DNA of 64,000 nucleotides from the NCBI GenBank assembly GCA_050084515.1, contig CM114272.1, forward strand, positions 18,476,001 to 18,540,000, written 5' to 3'. How positions within the stretch are numbered: position 1 is the stretch's first letter; each line of letters opens with the position of its first letter. Below, piece by piece: positions 1 to 14,059 of this stretch. The position numbers were made by a program, and so were the translations under genes. Below the pieces are notes generated by a model. The model was given only the letters and a program-made list of their open reading frames with translations, ran no database searches and was not told the origin of the DNA. This stretch comes from Blasia pusilla (lineage: Eukaryota; Marchantiophyta; Marchantiopsida; Blasiales).

Positions 1-2500
1 AATGACTCTTAAAGGTAAAATCTCTCACACTCAAAGAATAGTGAGATCTTGATCTCCTCTTGGAAATGCAACAAGAATGCTTTTTATGTCCACGGATGAA
101 TTAAGTTAAGCTAAGGTTAGTTCAAGGGCATGAAACATGGATTGAATCGAGGTGATCCACTTTTCTTGGCATAAACCCCATACTAAAATATAAATAGGAT
201 GGTCCATCATAGGGTTTGAAGTCTATTTCTCCTTGTTGCTCTCAAAAGCTTTGGGTTGTGTTTCAAGAACCTGACTAGTCGTGCATTCCGTAGGCAACCA
301 AGTAGTTGCCAAACGCTTGAGCAAACGCTAAGGGAGAGCCCCTCATGGTGCAGCATGACATGTTGCATCTAGGTGATGTCAAGGTGGTGGAGGAGCGGCG
401 ATACGTACATACATTGGCGAGCGTTGATCAGGTTGGACCTAGCTTGGTAGAGGAGAGGACCATTCGGATGAAGGCTCCTACAATAGGATTGGGAGATCTA
501 CCTTTGAGAGCATCCAGCCGTTCTAAGGTAGAGTTCAATATCTTGATGGGATGGTGCAACCATTGAACTTCATGGGCCTATCCTTGATATTTGTCACTAC
601 ACAACATCAAGCGGGATGAGTTGTATCAAGACGACTATAGCTTATGGCTAAATGTGGATGATGGCATCCCTCCTTGGAACGTCTTGAAACTCTCCACCTT
701 CTACAAGTCCAACGCACCCCCACCCAACTTTTCCATCTTTGGTAAAGGTTGGACATGCTCACGAGCATGCCCAACGGATCCCCCACCCAAGTGTTTTTAA
801 TATCCCAGCCACCTTTGTGGGCTCAAGACGTGAGAAAGAGTGCGGTTAAGGATCAAATGATTGTGTAGGTTACAAGCCTTCAAGCCCCACTTAGCCCACA
901 TCGAGCTTATTGGGACTGCATCGGCTCGCGGTAGGCTCATTGAGGGTGGGATATAGGCCCCGCACAGCCCGCAAAGGGCGGGCCTACGGCGAACCTAGCA
1001 ATCCGTGTCAAGCACGCTTTATGCAGGCCTCCACATGCTTGTAGTGGGCTACAAAATAGGTGCCAAGAACGGGCAATGGGTTGCTAGATTGGGTCTGGGC
1101 TGGTGAGGCCCGAATCTATGTTGTGAGTGGGGTGGACCCATGTGCATGACGCGAGAATCCGTGCCTGCACGGACATGTCTATCCCTAGGACAAACATAAG
1201 TCCGTGGACAAGAACTTTTTCCATCTGCAACCTTGCACATTTGTGGCACATTAGGTGCATGCCAACAGTACAAGTAGCTAGGATTTGCGACATGAGTATT
1301 GAGTTTGTACAAAAATTTATTTCTTTAAAGAGTGTTTTTTGTCCTTGCATCATCAGCTTGTGTGATTGGAATAGCAAATGTTTTGAATGAGATTTTGATA
1401 AATTATTTTTGGGAAAATTGGAAATTTTATAAATGTAGGAAAAGAAATTACAACTAAGTTGGAGTTGAATTCTGAGTAAGATTTGAATTTAAGTTCCAAT
1501 ACAATCACATATTTTTTGAGTTTGTTGCGGCCCAATCATGAGCAAACTATGAGTCATTGCAACTACACAATGCATTTTATAAAAAGAAACTTTGAAGCCG
1601 CCTTGGAACAAAAAATTGCAAGTTGGTTGTTATCTTGCAATCTAGTCTAGTACTTGCAGCTATAGCACGATTGTGGTATGGCTTTTAGGACTCAAAAACT
1701 TGCTCCAAATGTAGTTGTGGATTATTGCTTAACATCTTCATTGACTCATTCTACCAATCTTGTGCCTAGTTGGACTCTCCAAGACCCAAACCAAGTCTTT
1801 TGCTTTTAGATCTCAAGGTTGTGAACTCTTTGTGGTGCAAGGGAAGAGGTTTGAAAGGTTGGACTCTACGACAAAGGTTTGATGTCACTCAAAATTTACT
1901 TTTTCAAAATTACCAAGTATTGCGATAAGAATTTTCCATCTAGCACTCCAACATTGATATGGCATCAATTTCTTTCCTTTATGGAAACCAAAACTCCAAA
2001 GATTATGGTCATAATTTTGAAATCTTCTTGAATATTTGATTGTGATTATTTTCTAAACCTTAGATTTTTGGAAAGTTAAATGAAAGTAATGAATTTTGAA
2101 GTCTTAAAGTTGAATCCTAAAGTCTCTCACATGTTCAAAACAGAAATTTCAACATCTAGATTATGCTTTAGAGATAAAATGTTGGGTTCTTGAGGTTCCT
2201 TATTTCTTTCTATCTTATGGGGTGTTGATATAATAATATGATTCCCAAAATTAAACTGAAAATCATCTCGTTAAGAATGAGTTTTAGGGTAAGAATTCTC
2301 ACTCAAAGGCATTTGAATTCTCAGTTTCTTATCCCAATGGTTGTGTGAAGTTTATATGAGTTGGAAAATTATATAGGTAGAGATCCTTATCACAAAATTT
2401 ATCAGGCCAAGAGGTTGCCTCTACTCAAAGAGATTGGGTGTAGATCTTGGATTCTTGGTATGTCAAGGATAACTTGTTGAGGAGATGGACACCTAAGTGC
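1..2500. other. AT-rich intergenic DNA, no recognised gene
   Basis: Only short open frames without recognisable domains occur here (for example 345-566 and 591-800 on plus, 1084-1377 on minus). Small structures seen are a GC-rich inverted repeat near 970-990 (GCCCGC / GCGGGC arms) and a segment around 1175-1250 that resembles 35250-35330 (see separate entry). From 1300 onward base composition falls to clearly AT-rich. I see no promoter, RNA gene or conserved protein that I can support. Confidence 0.5.
1175..1250 (+). repeat. dispersed repeat, copy 1 (partner near 35250-35330)
   Basis: The stretch containing 'acataagtcc', 'ggacaag' and 'ttttttcca..tgcaacctt' recurs in the same order around 35250-35330. 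The match is short and diverged, so this is probably a relic of an unidentified dispersed repeat. No coding content is recognised in either copy. Confidence 0.4.
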
Positions 2501-2860
2501 GTAGGTTTCTTTATATTTCGAGTCCACTTGGGGTTATTTTGAGGAACTTACTAGTTCTAGTAGCTTCCCTATTTTTGGCCTAATTGACTTTTGATTAGGG
2601 AAGGTGCCTATTGAACACCTGCAAAGAATTAGGGTTAGAGAAGTGATACATATGCACAAGTCACCAAGGAGAACGCTTGGGAGAGGGAGAGGGTATACCT
2701 CAAGGAGAGAGAGGTCTAATTTTTTGGACCTCATTCCATGATGCAATAGAGCTATAACATGTTGCCTTACTTTGAGATCCTTACTATGAGAGTGAGAGTG
2801 GTTTGGGTCGGACATTGGAAAGAGCTTTGTAATGTACAAATATTGATGCACATGACATTT
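2500..2860 (+). repeat. diverged LTR relic related to family A
   Basis: The landmarks 'ttgaggaacttact', 'cttgggagagggagagg' and 'gtatacctcaaggagagag' occur in the same order and similar spacing as in the family A LTR at 56160-56350 and 37060-37230. The copy is visibly more diverged and has no adjoining gag or pol. It is probably an old solo LTR or fragment; its ends are not defined. The 105-residue minus-strand open frame here (2534-2851) is a by-product of LTR sequence. Confidence 0.6.
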
Positions 2861-4890
2861 ACGAAGAGAATGTGAGAAAACCGCTAGAGAGGTGGTTGTG
2901 CCATGTGGGAGCTTTAGAGCGAGAGCATGGAGATGTATAATTAATTTTGCATGGATGGATTCCTATGCCCATGTTGTAGCCCACTAAGTTACTTAGATTC
3001 TTAGTTAGCTTCTGTTTGCTATAGTCAATTTCAAATGGGAACAAAAGATGTGGAAGTCTTGCCAAAAACTTCATAGATTGGAGGTAGTAGATGGCGAGTT
3101 TCTACTTAAGAAAAAATTATATGTTATTGCAAGGTTCTTGATGCAATGGACCTAAAATTTGGGAGTAACTGAATTTAGGGTTTAAGACAAGAGGGACTCA
3201 ATTTCCAATTACGAAAGAATAGCAATATCATCTTCACCATACTTTTGCTACCCATTCTAGAATTTTGCACATATGAGGATTTCCTCATGTAGCTTTGGCC
3301 TTGGTTTGGAGACTTTTTGGTATATGATTGTATGTGTGTTTGGTTTGCATGATTGAGTTTGGTTTCTTAGTTGTTGACATTTTTGGATGATGACAACAAT
3401 GTATGTTTTGTAGTAATGTGCATGCACTTGACACTCTACATATTATCAATTCATCAAATAATATTCATGATCAGAACTTAACGGTAGGAAAATTTTCACC
3501 TATACGAAGTAGTCATCCAAGAGTGAGAAAAATTAGTGGCCCCTCAAAAAGGCATATGTCTCCAAAGGCAAATTCATACAACCACAAGACAAATAACAAC
3601 TTTAAAAGCCATATATTGAGTATAAAGGCCATGAAACTCATAGAGATTCTCCTAGATTTGCTTAGTATCTTCATTGAAGAATGAGCAATCTTCACACACA
3701 TAGAGGACCATTATCCAAAGAAAAAAAGTTCTCCAAAAGTTCAAATAGTTTTGGACTGCTCACCCATACATTATTTCTAAAAGAAAGCTTTCATGGGAGT
3801 TGACAAAGAAGGAAATGGTAATAATTAAGTTTAAGTCTCTTAGTGTGACGTTTGACCAGTATGATTATATTGAGATTTGTGTTACTTTTTTATGTTTCTT
3901 GTGAAATTATTTTTGAAGCCCTTTTAGATAAGTTAGTGTTACTTATCAAAGATAACAAACTAAAAGTAGTAAAACTTGAGTAGTGATATTAGTGGCACTT
4001 GATGCCATCATTTCTAAGCTTTAAAGGATTATAATTTTTTTATTTAAGAAGTAATGGTTAATTATTCTCTAGGTTTGGGTAAGCTAGGGCGACAACAACA
4101 CCGAAACCATACAATAAGAAAATATTATGTGTATCTAGATAGCCTTGGGTATATAGAATTGGTATTTTATTTTTATAAAGAAGGCGAATAGCCGTATGCC
4201 AAGTGGTCTCCACCATTTAGGTATAGAAAAATTCAATAATGCCCACATCATTGTCTATAGGAATAATATGATGTTGTGTTGATGATTTATTTTCAAATAG
4301 GATAAAAGACAAAACTACACGAAACATCCGGAAAACATTCCATATGAATAATGCATGAATATAATGGTCTGGATAATATATATTACTAAGGGCATAATAT
4401 TTTGTATGACTCCCATCTTCTCCCTTTTAGCCGTTATTTTGAAACCTTTATTTTTTCACTTCTTTCACTAATTTAATTTCACTAATGTGATTCTCGCGGA
4501 AAGAAAAAGTTTTAATCCTCGATAGGGGTGGGAGCGAGATAAAATTGGATTCTCCCAAAACTAAAAAAAATGTAAGAAAATAATTTCAAGAAAAAAGGGT
4601 TTCAAAAGATTTTTTAATATTTAAAATAGGAAAAGGAAAAAAATAGATAGGGATGGCAAGAAAGATTTTTTTCAACAAGGAAGACCACGTAAATGTCTTC
4701 TTTAACCATTTTCGTTCATTTATTACAACTACAAAAATCAACTTCGAAGGAAAAAGAGGAAACTTTAATAAATAAATAAAGAGTGAGTTAAGGATATGTG
4801 CGTGGACACATCTAACAATTATCGTCCTCCCAGAAATCTCTTATCCGACCACCATCATTTCGAGACATAGAAGAAAATTACGAGCATTTG
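2860..4890. other. AT-rich DNA, nothing recognised
   Basis: Short frames only, many homopolymer A/T runs. No repeat boundaries, RNA genes or protein motifs could be supported. 3403-3684 (plus) and 3513-3701 (minus) overlap each other and show no domain. Confidence 0.45.
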
Positions 4891-5481
4891 AGATGGTGAA
4901 AGGAAGGTTCAATCTTCTTTCATGCGATCTTTGGCGCAACTATTACCTTCCATCCCATAACGGCGCCTTTTTAAGTCGTCCCTTGAGAGGGGTACTCGCA
5001 TCATCTCACATGTCCGCCGTCCCTCAGCCTACGTCCGCTCATGTATTTGGTTGGCTCCACTACGCCATGTCTCCTCGGTCTTCAGTGGGAGCGTTTAAGA
5101 TCGAGAAGACTTTCGCGCCACACGGAGAAGGAAAGATCAATGGAGAATGTCCAAGTCCGTGCTGAGTTGAGTTTAAGTCAATTGCTGTGTCGCTCATCGC
5201 CTCATTCTCCCCGAAGCTAAGAACGATCGCTTGTGATCTTGAGACTCCGACTCCAAGTCTAGAAGGACTCCACCAACTCCCGCACTCTACGGAGACGCGA
5301 ATGTTTACGAGAACAGTGGGCAAGAACATTTGTCGGCAACGCCCTCTCATCATTATTGATGAGCACGGCTGTGCAGACTTTCCGGGCGGCTGGTCTCGAA
5401 GGGTGCGCCTTTCATTGAAAAACAAACTCTTCGCTCGCGTGGGCCCACGAGCCCCCTCGCTCGAAAGAAAGCCGCACATAA
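4890..5481. other. GC-richer segment with a 146-codon minus frame, unrecognised
   Basis: Composition changes sharply from AT-rich to about even GC near 4890. A minus-strand frame of 146 codons (5060-5500) and a plus-strand frame of 118 codons (5187-5543) overlap. Neither shows a recognisable domain, and in GC-richer sequence frames of this length arise by chance. It may be an exon or promoter region of a host gene, but I cannot support that. Confidence 0.3.
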
Positions 5482-5755
5482 AACTTCGAGTTTGGCACAA
5501 GTGTTGGCTCGTGAATAGAGTTCGTCAGCGATGGATTGTTTAATGGTGTTTGAAGAAGACCCGGGCTCGTATACGATCCGATCCGACGTAGATTTTGCCC
5601 TAGATATTGTGGTTAAAAACTTCGAGTTTGGCACAAAGTGAGTGCTCGTGAATAGAGTTCGTCGGCGATGGATTGTTTAATGGTGTTTGAAGACCCGGGC
5701 TCGTAGCCTCGTATACGATCGATCCGATCCGACGCAGATATGATGGGTAAAAATA
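5482..5755 (+). repeat. 136-bp tandem duplication
   Basis: Two adjacent units start with 'aacttcgagtttggcacaa' at 5482 and 5618. Both continue through 'gaatagagttcgtc', 'gcgatggattgtttaatggt' and 'gacccgggctcgta'. The units differ by a few small indels, including a missing 'gaa' and an added 'gcctcgta' in unit 2. This is a local duplication of non-coding sequence. Confidence 0.85.
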
Positions 5756-8700
5756 GAAACAGTTTCATGAGCAACACGAATTCGCGTACGACCAAAATCG
5801 AGCGAGGAGGGGGGGGAATTGAGGAGACTAAATTTATAAAATCTACCGCATCTTTAGCGAACTTGGGAAAGAGTAAAGACACTCGTGCTTTAGTCTGATG
5901 CATATCGCAGCACAAAGATGCTAAGACGAGGCTCCAGATTTGAATTTCTAGGTCGCAGTTTACTGACCGGAAACGTACTCGTTTCCCGTCACAAAACAGA
6001 AAGGTTTTCCTGCCATCCCAAGTAGTTTATTTTATGACACGGGGGTCGCAGGACAAAAGTGGAAACTTTGGCCGAATGTTGGGACCGCATACCGTCTACT
6101 ATACCCAGGAATGGAATACGCAAAGATGAGAGACCCGCGCGTCTGGTGGGGATGGCTGGACCAGTAAGGAGACGAAACGTCGTGTAGAGATTTGAGGCTG
6201 CCGTGGGCTCGCGTCTCGGATGGAGTGAGGGAAATGGGACTGCGATGATTATTAACCTCATGAGGCTGACTAGCAAATAGGAGGTAAATCTCGTCTAGGG
6301 TCGGTGGGGACTCGGGAGGGCGTGCGATGCTGCGAGCGAAGGGAGGCACGAGCCTCGTGTTGGTGTGCGGTTGACAAGACTCGTACAGCGAAGTTCATCC
6401 CCATCAATGTCAGCGAGCAGTCCGGATTGTAGGTTAGCTTTTTGCAGCAGAGAGAGAGAAAGAGGGAGGGAGAGAGCGCGGGGCAAGAAGTGCCGGGTTC
6501 TCTCTACAGTGCAGTTTGGATCATGATACGCGAATGAGTTTTCTCTCTCTTCCTCCAAATCTGTGCAAAGATTCGTCTCTTTCATGTTCCCACTCGTGGA
6601 TGGAAGTGCGGCGTATCGATGTATATTAGATTTGGTGAATTTTACCGTAACACTAGGGCAGATACGTCAATCCTTTCTGGGCGTTTTGTCGTCGTCAGCA
6701 CAACCAGCTACGTACCGCCGGGAGCCTCCGGTATCTGGACTTACTGTTCCTTTGAGGGCTTCTGGGACATGGCAGGAGTGGCTTGGGATTGGCTCTCTGG
6801 TCCTGCGTCGCTCGGCCGGAACCTCCTGCCTTGAGGCCTCGCTGTAGCTTCTACAGCCCTTCCTGACTCGCCTCCCTACGAGCTCTCTCGTGCGATCTTT
6901 AATTCTCAGGTGATCGAATGTGTCTTGCTCCGTCTCCTCTTTCTTCGGTTTTCGTCAATCATCATCCCCACCTGATGTCGGTCACATAAGTTCCCATCGC
7001 CATGTCCTCCTGATTCCCTGGACGTGTGTCATTTCTCCCGCACTTTTTCGGATGTCGCTTCAATTCCTCGATCCTCTAGGCACTTGCACATCCGCGCATT
7101 CAACTCGATGGCTCACCAACCTTCAACGCACGTGAAAGCACACGGCTCCATCGGCCCATGAGCATGCATAGCAGCTGAAGTCGTCCGCCGGGGTTTCGTT
7201 TCTCGATTGCAATCGAAACCCATACATAGCCACGTTTGGCTGTTCGGGTCAAATCTTTAATAGCCGATCCGGCAAGAGCACTTGCACAAATGATTTCATT
7301 TCACATAGGTGGTGCATCATAATCCGACTCGGCAGTAATGTATGTCGCGGTCGGGATTGCCTTCCGATAAGCGCGCTTCCGTGGGTTACTCCCCTCGACG
7401 TTCCGTCTGTGTGTTGCTGGACCCCATCCTCTGTGGACGGAAGATCATGCGGCGGTTTCCCATGACAAATTTTCGGGTGCGAAGTTTGTTGTGAGGACGA
7501 CGGGATTTCATGTCTTCGTCGGTTCCAGGAGACGCATGATCTCCCTAAGGGCATGAAAAACGTTAGCCATCTCTGTGGCTCACGTACATAGGAGTACATA
7601 CCTGGTCGTCAAGGCCTATCTCATGTACTGTACAGGAAGTGTTGTGGACAAATGCTGGAAGCACGTGCACCTCTCTCACGATCCCAATGGCACCTGACAA
7701 ACCATCAGACTTTCCTTGATTCGGGCGAGATGAAGTCGTGCGGCGTTTGAAGAGGAGCTTAGAAACCATTACCCGAGACCCTGAAACTTATGCCTACAAC
7801 GGTGCTCTCCTTGTTAGTGGGATATCGCCGACCGCGAACATCGAACGTGCCAATTCGGGATGCCGCAGCGTTGGTGACATGTCGTTCTATAAGGCGCTTC
7901 GAGAATCGAGCGAACAAGTTAACGCGTCAGGCAGACAACTGTTTCCTATATTTGGTAAAGGCTCAGGTAGGGACTCGGGCGACTCGGGCCAAGAAACAAA
8001 CTGCCAGGATGAAGGGACCGACCCGCGAAGGTCTCTTGGAAATCCACTGCGTTTCTTTTCCACATGCCTCTCTTTCCGCAGGATAACGCGTGTTTATAAT
8101 TACCCGAGGTAGAGAAGTCTTGTCGCCAATTTACACACATGTCGGCGGCCTTCCCCGGTGAGCTTCGGCACGTTCTCTCCGCCGATACTGGTGACCGAAC
8201 TATTCTCCGGCCCCGATCGAGGTGGGCATTGAGAGTCGAGTGTCAATCCTGCCGACGCTCTTCAACTGCTTCACGACATAGCAACGCACCAAACTCGCAA
8301 CCCTACTGCCCCGGCAGCCGGAGTGCCTCGGCCCCCGGGAGCGAGCAGGCGAGCTCGGAGAGGGAGAGAAAGAGTTCCCTTAAGCCCCGACCAAATTATC
8401 TTTGATCCTCGCAAAGGTACACGAGTTGAGGTACTTCTCTGACTTTGATCCTTCTCGTCATTAACAATTTTGTAAGCAAACATAGTCGGTCTGTGAATGT
8501 TTGCTCGGCTGCTGAATAAAACTGCCGGTAGAGCAGCCTCGCGTAGATCTGTAGTTGATCGATCCATTATCGCACTTGCTACTCGTGAGATCGTTGTGAA
8601 CATTGGCCGTAGCCCCAGCTTGCAAGGAAGTAAACCATTAACAAAGGTGGGTTCTCAGACACTCACTTTGAGTCCTGTACTTTGAACGCACTGTTTGTTT

Positions 8701-9528
8701 TGCATAGCTTCATTGCTGAACCCATTGCGAGTCGACGTTTCTTGATCTACCCGGCTCAAATACCGGGATGGAGCGACAAAACTGTGCCCGCTGTGAACCT
8801 TGTGTATAGATACATCGATGATAGCTCCCTGATCAAGCGTCAATAGCAGATCTTTTGATGCGATATGGCGCTGTGGAAGGCGGCACTTGTTGACTCGATA
8901 CCGTTTTGGAAGTCTCATCTGAATGAGGGATCTACTGCAGGTTGTCATGGGAGTTCCGTGAATTCCACGGACCGCAACACTATAGATGGAGGAATGGAGT
9001 ACTTGCACATACGGATCAAGCGGTCGAGGTGTGAAAGAGATCGACGTCGATTTACGAATCCATGAGCAAGATAAGTTCCTAGAACCAGAATTTCTGATGG
9101 CATTTGCTGTTGTAGCATCAGATTGCAACTTAGTACATTTTAAATGTTCTTCGATCTGAATATTTCTGAGTCTCGTGCTGAAAGCTCTAAATGAAGTTCA
9201 AGGGTGCTGCAAGATTTCTAATATACCAGTAGCACAGATAGTTGGTCGAGGCCGGTTTGAACTCCATACATACACTGCATGGTGACAAGTTTCGTTGATG
9301 AGAAAGGTCCTTGTGGTTCAGCCCATCTTTCCACCAATGGCTAGAATATCCTTGGTGCGTCAGACTTAATGAGGATGACTCTCATTTCCGATTCCGCGAC
9401 AGCTTTGCTCAACACCTCGCCGAAGTGTAGAGCATAGAAATCAGACAAAATAATGTCAAAAGCTTGACCGTGAAATTCTTTCAGTCTATAACCAAGCCGT
9501 GCGTCGATTTATGAGCGAGACGACGGCA
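5756..9528. other. even-GC region without recognised genes
   Basis: Many short overlapping frames on both strands. The longest is a 157-codon minus frame (8655-9128), with no domain I can name. A GA-rich tract lies at 6445-6480. The composition and lack of obvious repeat homology inside the window leave open that this is intron/UTR sequence of a host gene or an unrecognised transposon, but nothing specific can be claimed. Confidence 0.35.
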
Positions 9529-9812
9529 ACATTAGTCAGCGACTGTCGGCGTGCATTGACTCCAAAGAAAATGAGTTGATGCGACATTACGTAACGACGA
9601 TAGAAAAATTTACCGAAATGTACAGTACATACATTTCAAGACAGATGCTACGAAAAAATTCCAGAAACACCGTGAAAGGCTCAGGTCTGAAACCCTGATC
9701 GACCCTACATCCACTCTCTACCGACAACCGCAGTCAGCGATTGTTGGACGTGACTCTAAAGAAAATGAGTTGATCTTACGTGTCTCATCCCGACGATAGC
9801 AAACTCTACCTT
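9529..9812 (+). repeat. direct repeat with about 198-bp period
   Basis: The block 'cagtcagcga(c/t)tgt(c/t)gg..' followed by 'aaagaaaatgagttgat' and 'cgacgatag' appears at about 9533-9615 and again at about 9731-9812. This is an imperfect duplication of non-coding sequence; sequence after each block ('ctacatccactctctacc' / 'ctccatatccactttc') also looks related. Confidence 0.6.
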
Positions 9813-12800
9813 CATGTGCTCTAGTATCAGATAAAGATTATGAACCCCATGACTTCGTGGAAACGGCCAAGGAGACATTTCCAGAAAAGCTGTTAAGGGC
9901 TAAACTCTGGAATCTGGACTCCATATCCACTTTCGAGCGAGCTCTTCTTCTCTTTCACCCTGAGAGTGAAGGTCAGGAATACTGGCATATGCATACGCCA
10001 GTCTCGGAAAAAATCTGGAGCCGTCTGGAAAATTTCGGTTCCCAGCTTCTTCTGAATTAGTGGATCTCGACAGAGGCTTAAAATTAAGCAACCGTGACCA
10101 GAAGTCTGAAGTGACAGTTATGGCCTGAACGTGCTTGCCTTTTCCCTCGGACATTCAATTGACCTTAGGGCACTACACGGAAATCGGATTATTGGGTTAG
10201 TAGATCCCAACACCCAACACTATTTCAAATCTGTCCTCTTCAACGAGAAGACGTGTTTATCATATTCAGAGTGTTGTCGGACCAACCTAAACGATCATGA
10301 ATCCAATTCTATCGTAAGCTGAAAATTAGTCGTTGAAATCGACGATGATAGCATCCAACCTCGCACCAGACGTTCTCGCTCTCCAAATCTGCGTGCTAGT
10401 CAGGCGTTGACTTCCAATCCACCGTGAGTTATGACCCTAAAACCTAATTCTGATTCCTAATCCCGGTCAAACCGAGAAGCGGATTGCCAGTCGTCGGAAA
10501 GATTCAAACCGGGATTCACTCCACCTGCTCTGAGTGTGGAAGAGTAGAGAACTATGTTCGAGCCAACTAATCCAATGCGTTGTTTACCACTCCGATCTTT
10601 CCCGACTTTCTCCCTGAAAAGCTTGGATTATAAGTTTTCAAAGTCTCCTGCTGGTTCAGATCTGTTCGTGGGCCCGAAAAAACGAAAAAACATGAAAGTT
10701 TGAAAGGCCTATCTTCTCACCAGAGGACTGTTGTCCTGTGGAAAAAGGAAGGGTCTGGAAGTGCTCTCAACTTCAGAACGGGTCCAGATCTGGAATTTGT
10801 AGGGTTCCTTCTGATTTTTAGTTCACCGTACTGCTAGAGAAGTCAAAACAAGAGTTTTCCGACCCTGGAGTTGGCCAGCAGCAGGTTGAACGGTGCGACC
10901 CAAGAAGAGGACGATCTGTTATCCGTCGATTTTATTCATGCACAAGTCGATTGCACCAGAGTCAAGACAAAGAGGTCAATCACAACCCCTTTCCACCACA
11001 ATTCCAGTTCCAACCTCTTATCTCGCGACGTATGTGTCGACAGGCATCTTTTGCCAGATCAGCCGATCACTGAGAACTAAGTAGAGAATGGAATCTCCGA
11101 AACAGTGAGTTCGCGTTCGTGTCACGAGACTCAATTTCCAATAGGAGGTTTATGTCCTCCATGGGTGAAATCTGGAATTCCACCAACTTTACCTCAAAGA
11201 TTTGTAGGGCTGCGAGGCAAGTAGTTGGCATCATTCTTCCCCCCCCCCCCACCCCCGGATTGATGTTTCTTCTTCTAGCTTCTTCCTCATCGACCATATT
11301 GTAAACATGCCAATAGCTTTCAGGAAACTAAAAATGTCTGTCTCCTCGCACCAGACCGAACAGAGGGTCTGATTTAATTTAAAAGCTTCCCGTTGAAGCC
11401 TCGAAGCAACAGGCTCCGCCTTACCCTTACTCTCGAAGAACTGCTTCCCAGACGCCAGGACCCCGGGGTATCTGAAAGGTCCCCCAGGGTTCATCCCATC
11501 TCAGAAATAAGAAAATGTCTGGAGGTCAAAATACCTTTTCCTTCCTGATACGAGGTGTACTAGACGTACCCCCGTTTCCCACACAGAGTAAGCTTTAATC
11601 AAAGGGAGTGGCTATGCGAAGGGTTTAGGAACAATCGTGGCCGTGATAAGTTGGTAACGGGTACACCAGATCCGACGTCCCATCGGAGAACCCGGGCTTG
11701 AACTCGTGGCAGGGACCGGTGAGGGGTCTGACCGGCAACTCTGGAAACTCCACTGGTGGCTGACTGACTGGTCCTCTTTTGGTCCATTCGGAGTAGAGAA
11801 TTAAGCCACGCGAAGTCCCGATATGGAGTCTCTGGTTTCTTCCGCGGATCTCGTGGACAATTATGCCAATACGAGAAGCTTCGGCGTCTGCATGGATGAC
11901 ACACAACGTCCAACATTTGTCATGATAGTGGACCACGGGCCCACATAACAGTTTCAGCGGGTCTCGGGCATTTATGGAAACTTTGACCGAGGGACATCGG
12001 CAATTCAATTCAAGGACAAGACGCAACTGCTCCCGGATGATGATCACACTCCTCATCACACAGCCTCGCACGAATCCGTTTAAAGAATTTCAAATTCCTT
12101 ATCCAGTCGCGAGTCGGTACCGATAGGCCCGCGGAAAAGCATGTGGATCAAGTCTCAATGGTGCCGGAAATTATGAGAGATACCTTCGAATGATGAAGCT
12201 CTCCTTGGAGGAAAAACCTCAAGGAGAGCATGTGTGCATGCAATTTACAAGGCTGCGCTCGCTCTATGCCTTCGACTTGGAACTCTTTTGATTGCTCAGT
12301 TGCCTTTCAATCCTCAGATTTAATTTCGCTGACTTCCAATGCACGGACAATGCCCTACAAAATGACCGGATATGGATGCCCTCTACAGGACTTGGCAAGT
12401 TCATGTCCAGATCCGGGGGTAGTAGTTGGGAATTGGGTTTATGAGCACCGTTCTGAGGATTAAAGACAATCCTTTGCTGGATTCACGCGAAGTGATTTCT
12501 TCCGAGTTCTGAAGCCCAACGTCTTGAATGAATGATTGTACGTGGTGACATGACCACAGGCAGTGCGCACATGGCGGTCATTTGGTTGGGGTAGCCAATC
12601 ATATGTACTCTGCATGAGATCGGATCCCTAATGACGTGCTTGGATTTAGCGGCTCGCATATTAGATCTGTTGCTGCGTTCGATGTCCTCTCTTGTAGAAG
12701 CAGAGGGACGCGCTTAGATGTAGATAGAGCTCTATCTATCTAGAGTCTAGACTGGACAGCACTCGCAACCTCTGTCTCGGAACTTGTGCCCGGAACAAAG

Positions 12801-13700
12801 GGGGGGGAGGACGAGGTCTACTTGCACTCCAACCATTTATTAGTCTACTCTTTAATAAGAGGATTTGAACTGGATTCACGTCAATAATTGGTGGATGTCT
12901 TCCACTGCACCTGAATTTGTGTTCGCACCGCAGTCACGTAAACCCGTACTGACCGACTCCACAGCTGTGCATCATTTGCCAATTGCGTTTGGGGTCTCGT
13001 TCGCTCCTAGGAGAAGTTAGTTCACTCTTTGCTCTCTTAGACTAGTGTGCCGTGTATGCGTCTTACCCATCCGACCGGCGCATGCACTCAAATTCGGCCA
13101 ATACTGTGTGCAAGTCGGAGTGGCGATCGGATGATTTCTGCTGTTCTGCGGAAGCGCCGGAACCATTTGCTCAACAAGAAGAGAAAAGAAATCTCTCTTC
13201 CGAAATTGGGAATTCCCGAGGATGAGCTCCGCATAACTGCATTGAAGAAAGTGACCCGTCTAAGGCTACTTCGGCTGGGGCCGGTGTTCCTCGTGTAGTG
13301 GCAGGCTGTAACTTCTTGGACTTTCGAGATCACTCCAATTGTGGGCTAAATCTTGGTGAGATGTGATGGTGGAGAAGCCGTTGAAATCTCGTGCTCTTTC
13401 AATTATCCACTGCAAATATACTACGGAATAAGGTGACCTTTGTAAGGTCCACGAGAGGTTTTCGTTGGGCATCCTCGACGAGTGCTCGCCAGAAATTACG
13501 GATTACTAAACCACAACCACCGCCCATTCCCAATGTAGACCCGACTACCGCCCATAGACTCGGCCACCTACTCCCGCGTGTATGATTAACTACATTTACC
13601 ACAAATATTCCAAAAAATGTAGTGAAATTTGGCCACTAAATTTGAATCTAGACAAATTATTTCATGGCTTGACCGGGGTCAATTCGATTCCTCATGGCTC
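9813..13700. other. unrecognised region, no supported gene
   Basis: Contains a C-homopolymer stretch at 11238-11258, several frames below 100 codons, and a 148-codon minus frame (11625-12071) with no recognised family. A short purine/pyrimidine palindrome-like cluster lies near 12720-12770. None of this amounts to a supported gene. Confidence 0.35.
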
Positions 13701-14059
13701 ACTATATTTAAGATCGTGAGGATCTAACACAAGCACGTGTAGTTAACCATACATCAAAAACTGTTTGACTACAAATAATTCAAGCATATACCATACAATA
13801 GCATACCCACATTGGCTATATGTTTCTGCGATATTTGCGATTCTCTATTCCGGTCAACGTTTGGGGCATGCTTAAGCCGACGAACTTTTGGAGGGAGGTT
13901 AAGTTATTGAAAACACCACCGTCGGAAACTTGTTTAGCGGTAATCACACCATTTTAAATGTTGTTGAAATTGTCTCAAATGTTTGTTGTTGGTGAGTTTA
14001 GTGATAGAAAGGTAACTCCTTTTCTACTTTAGGGCCGATTGTGAATCTTCATGTACTTT

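Noticed and set aside
5060-5500. 146-codon minus-strand frame
   Set aside because: It extends into the 136-bp tandem duplication and shows no domain or codon signal I can defend.
8655-9128. 157-codon minus-strand frame as a possible host exon
   Set aside because: No recognisable domain, overlapped by other frames in an even-GC region. Kept only as an unrecognised stretch.
11625-12071. 148-codon minus-strand frame as a possible gene
   Set aside because: No named motif and a competing frame on the same strand (11599-11916). Insufficient support.
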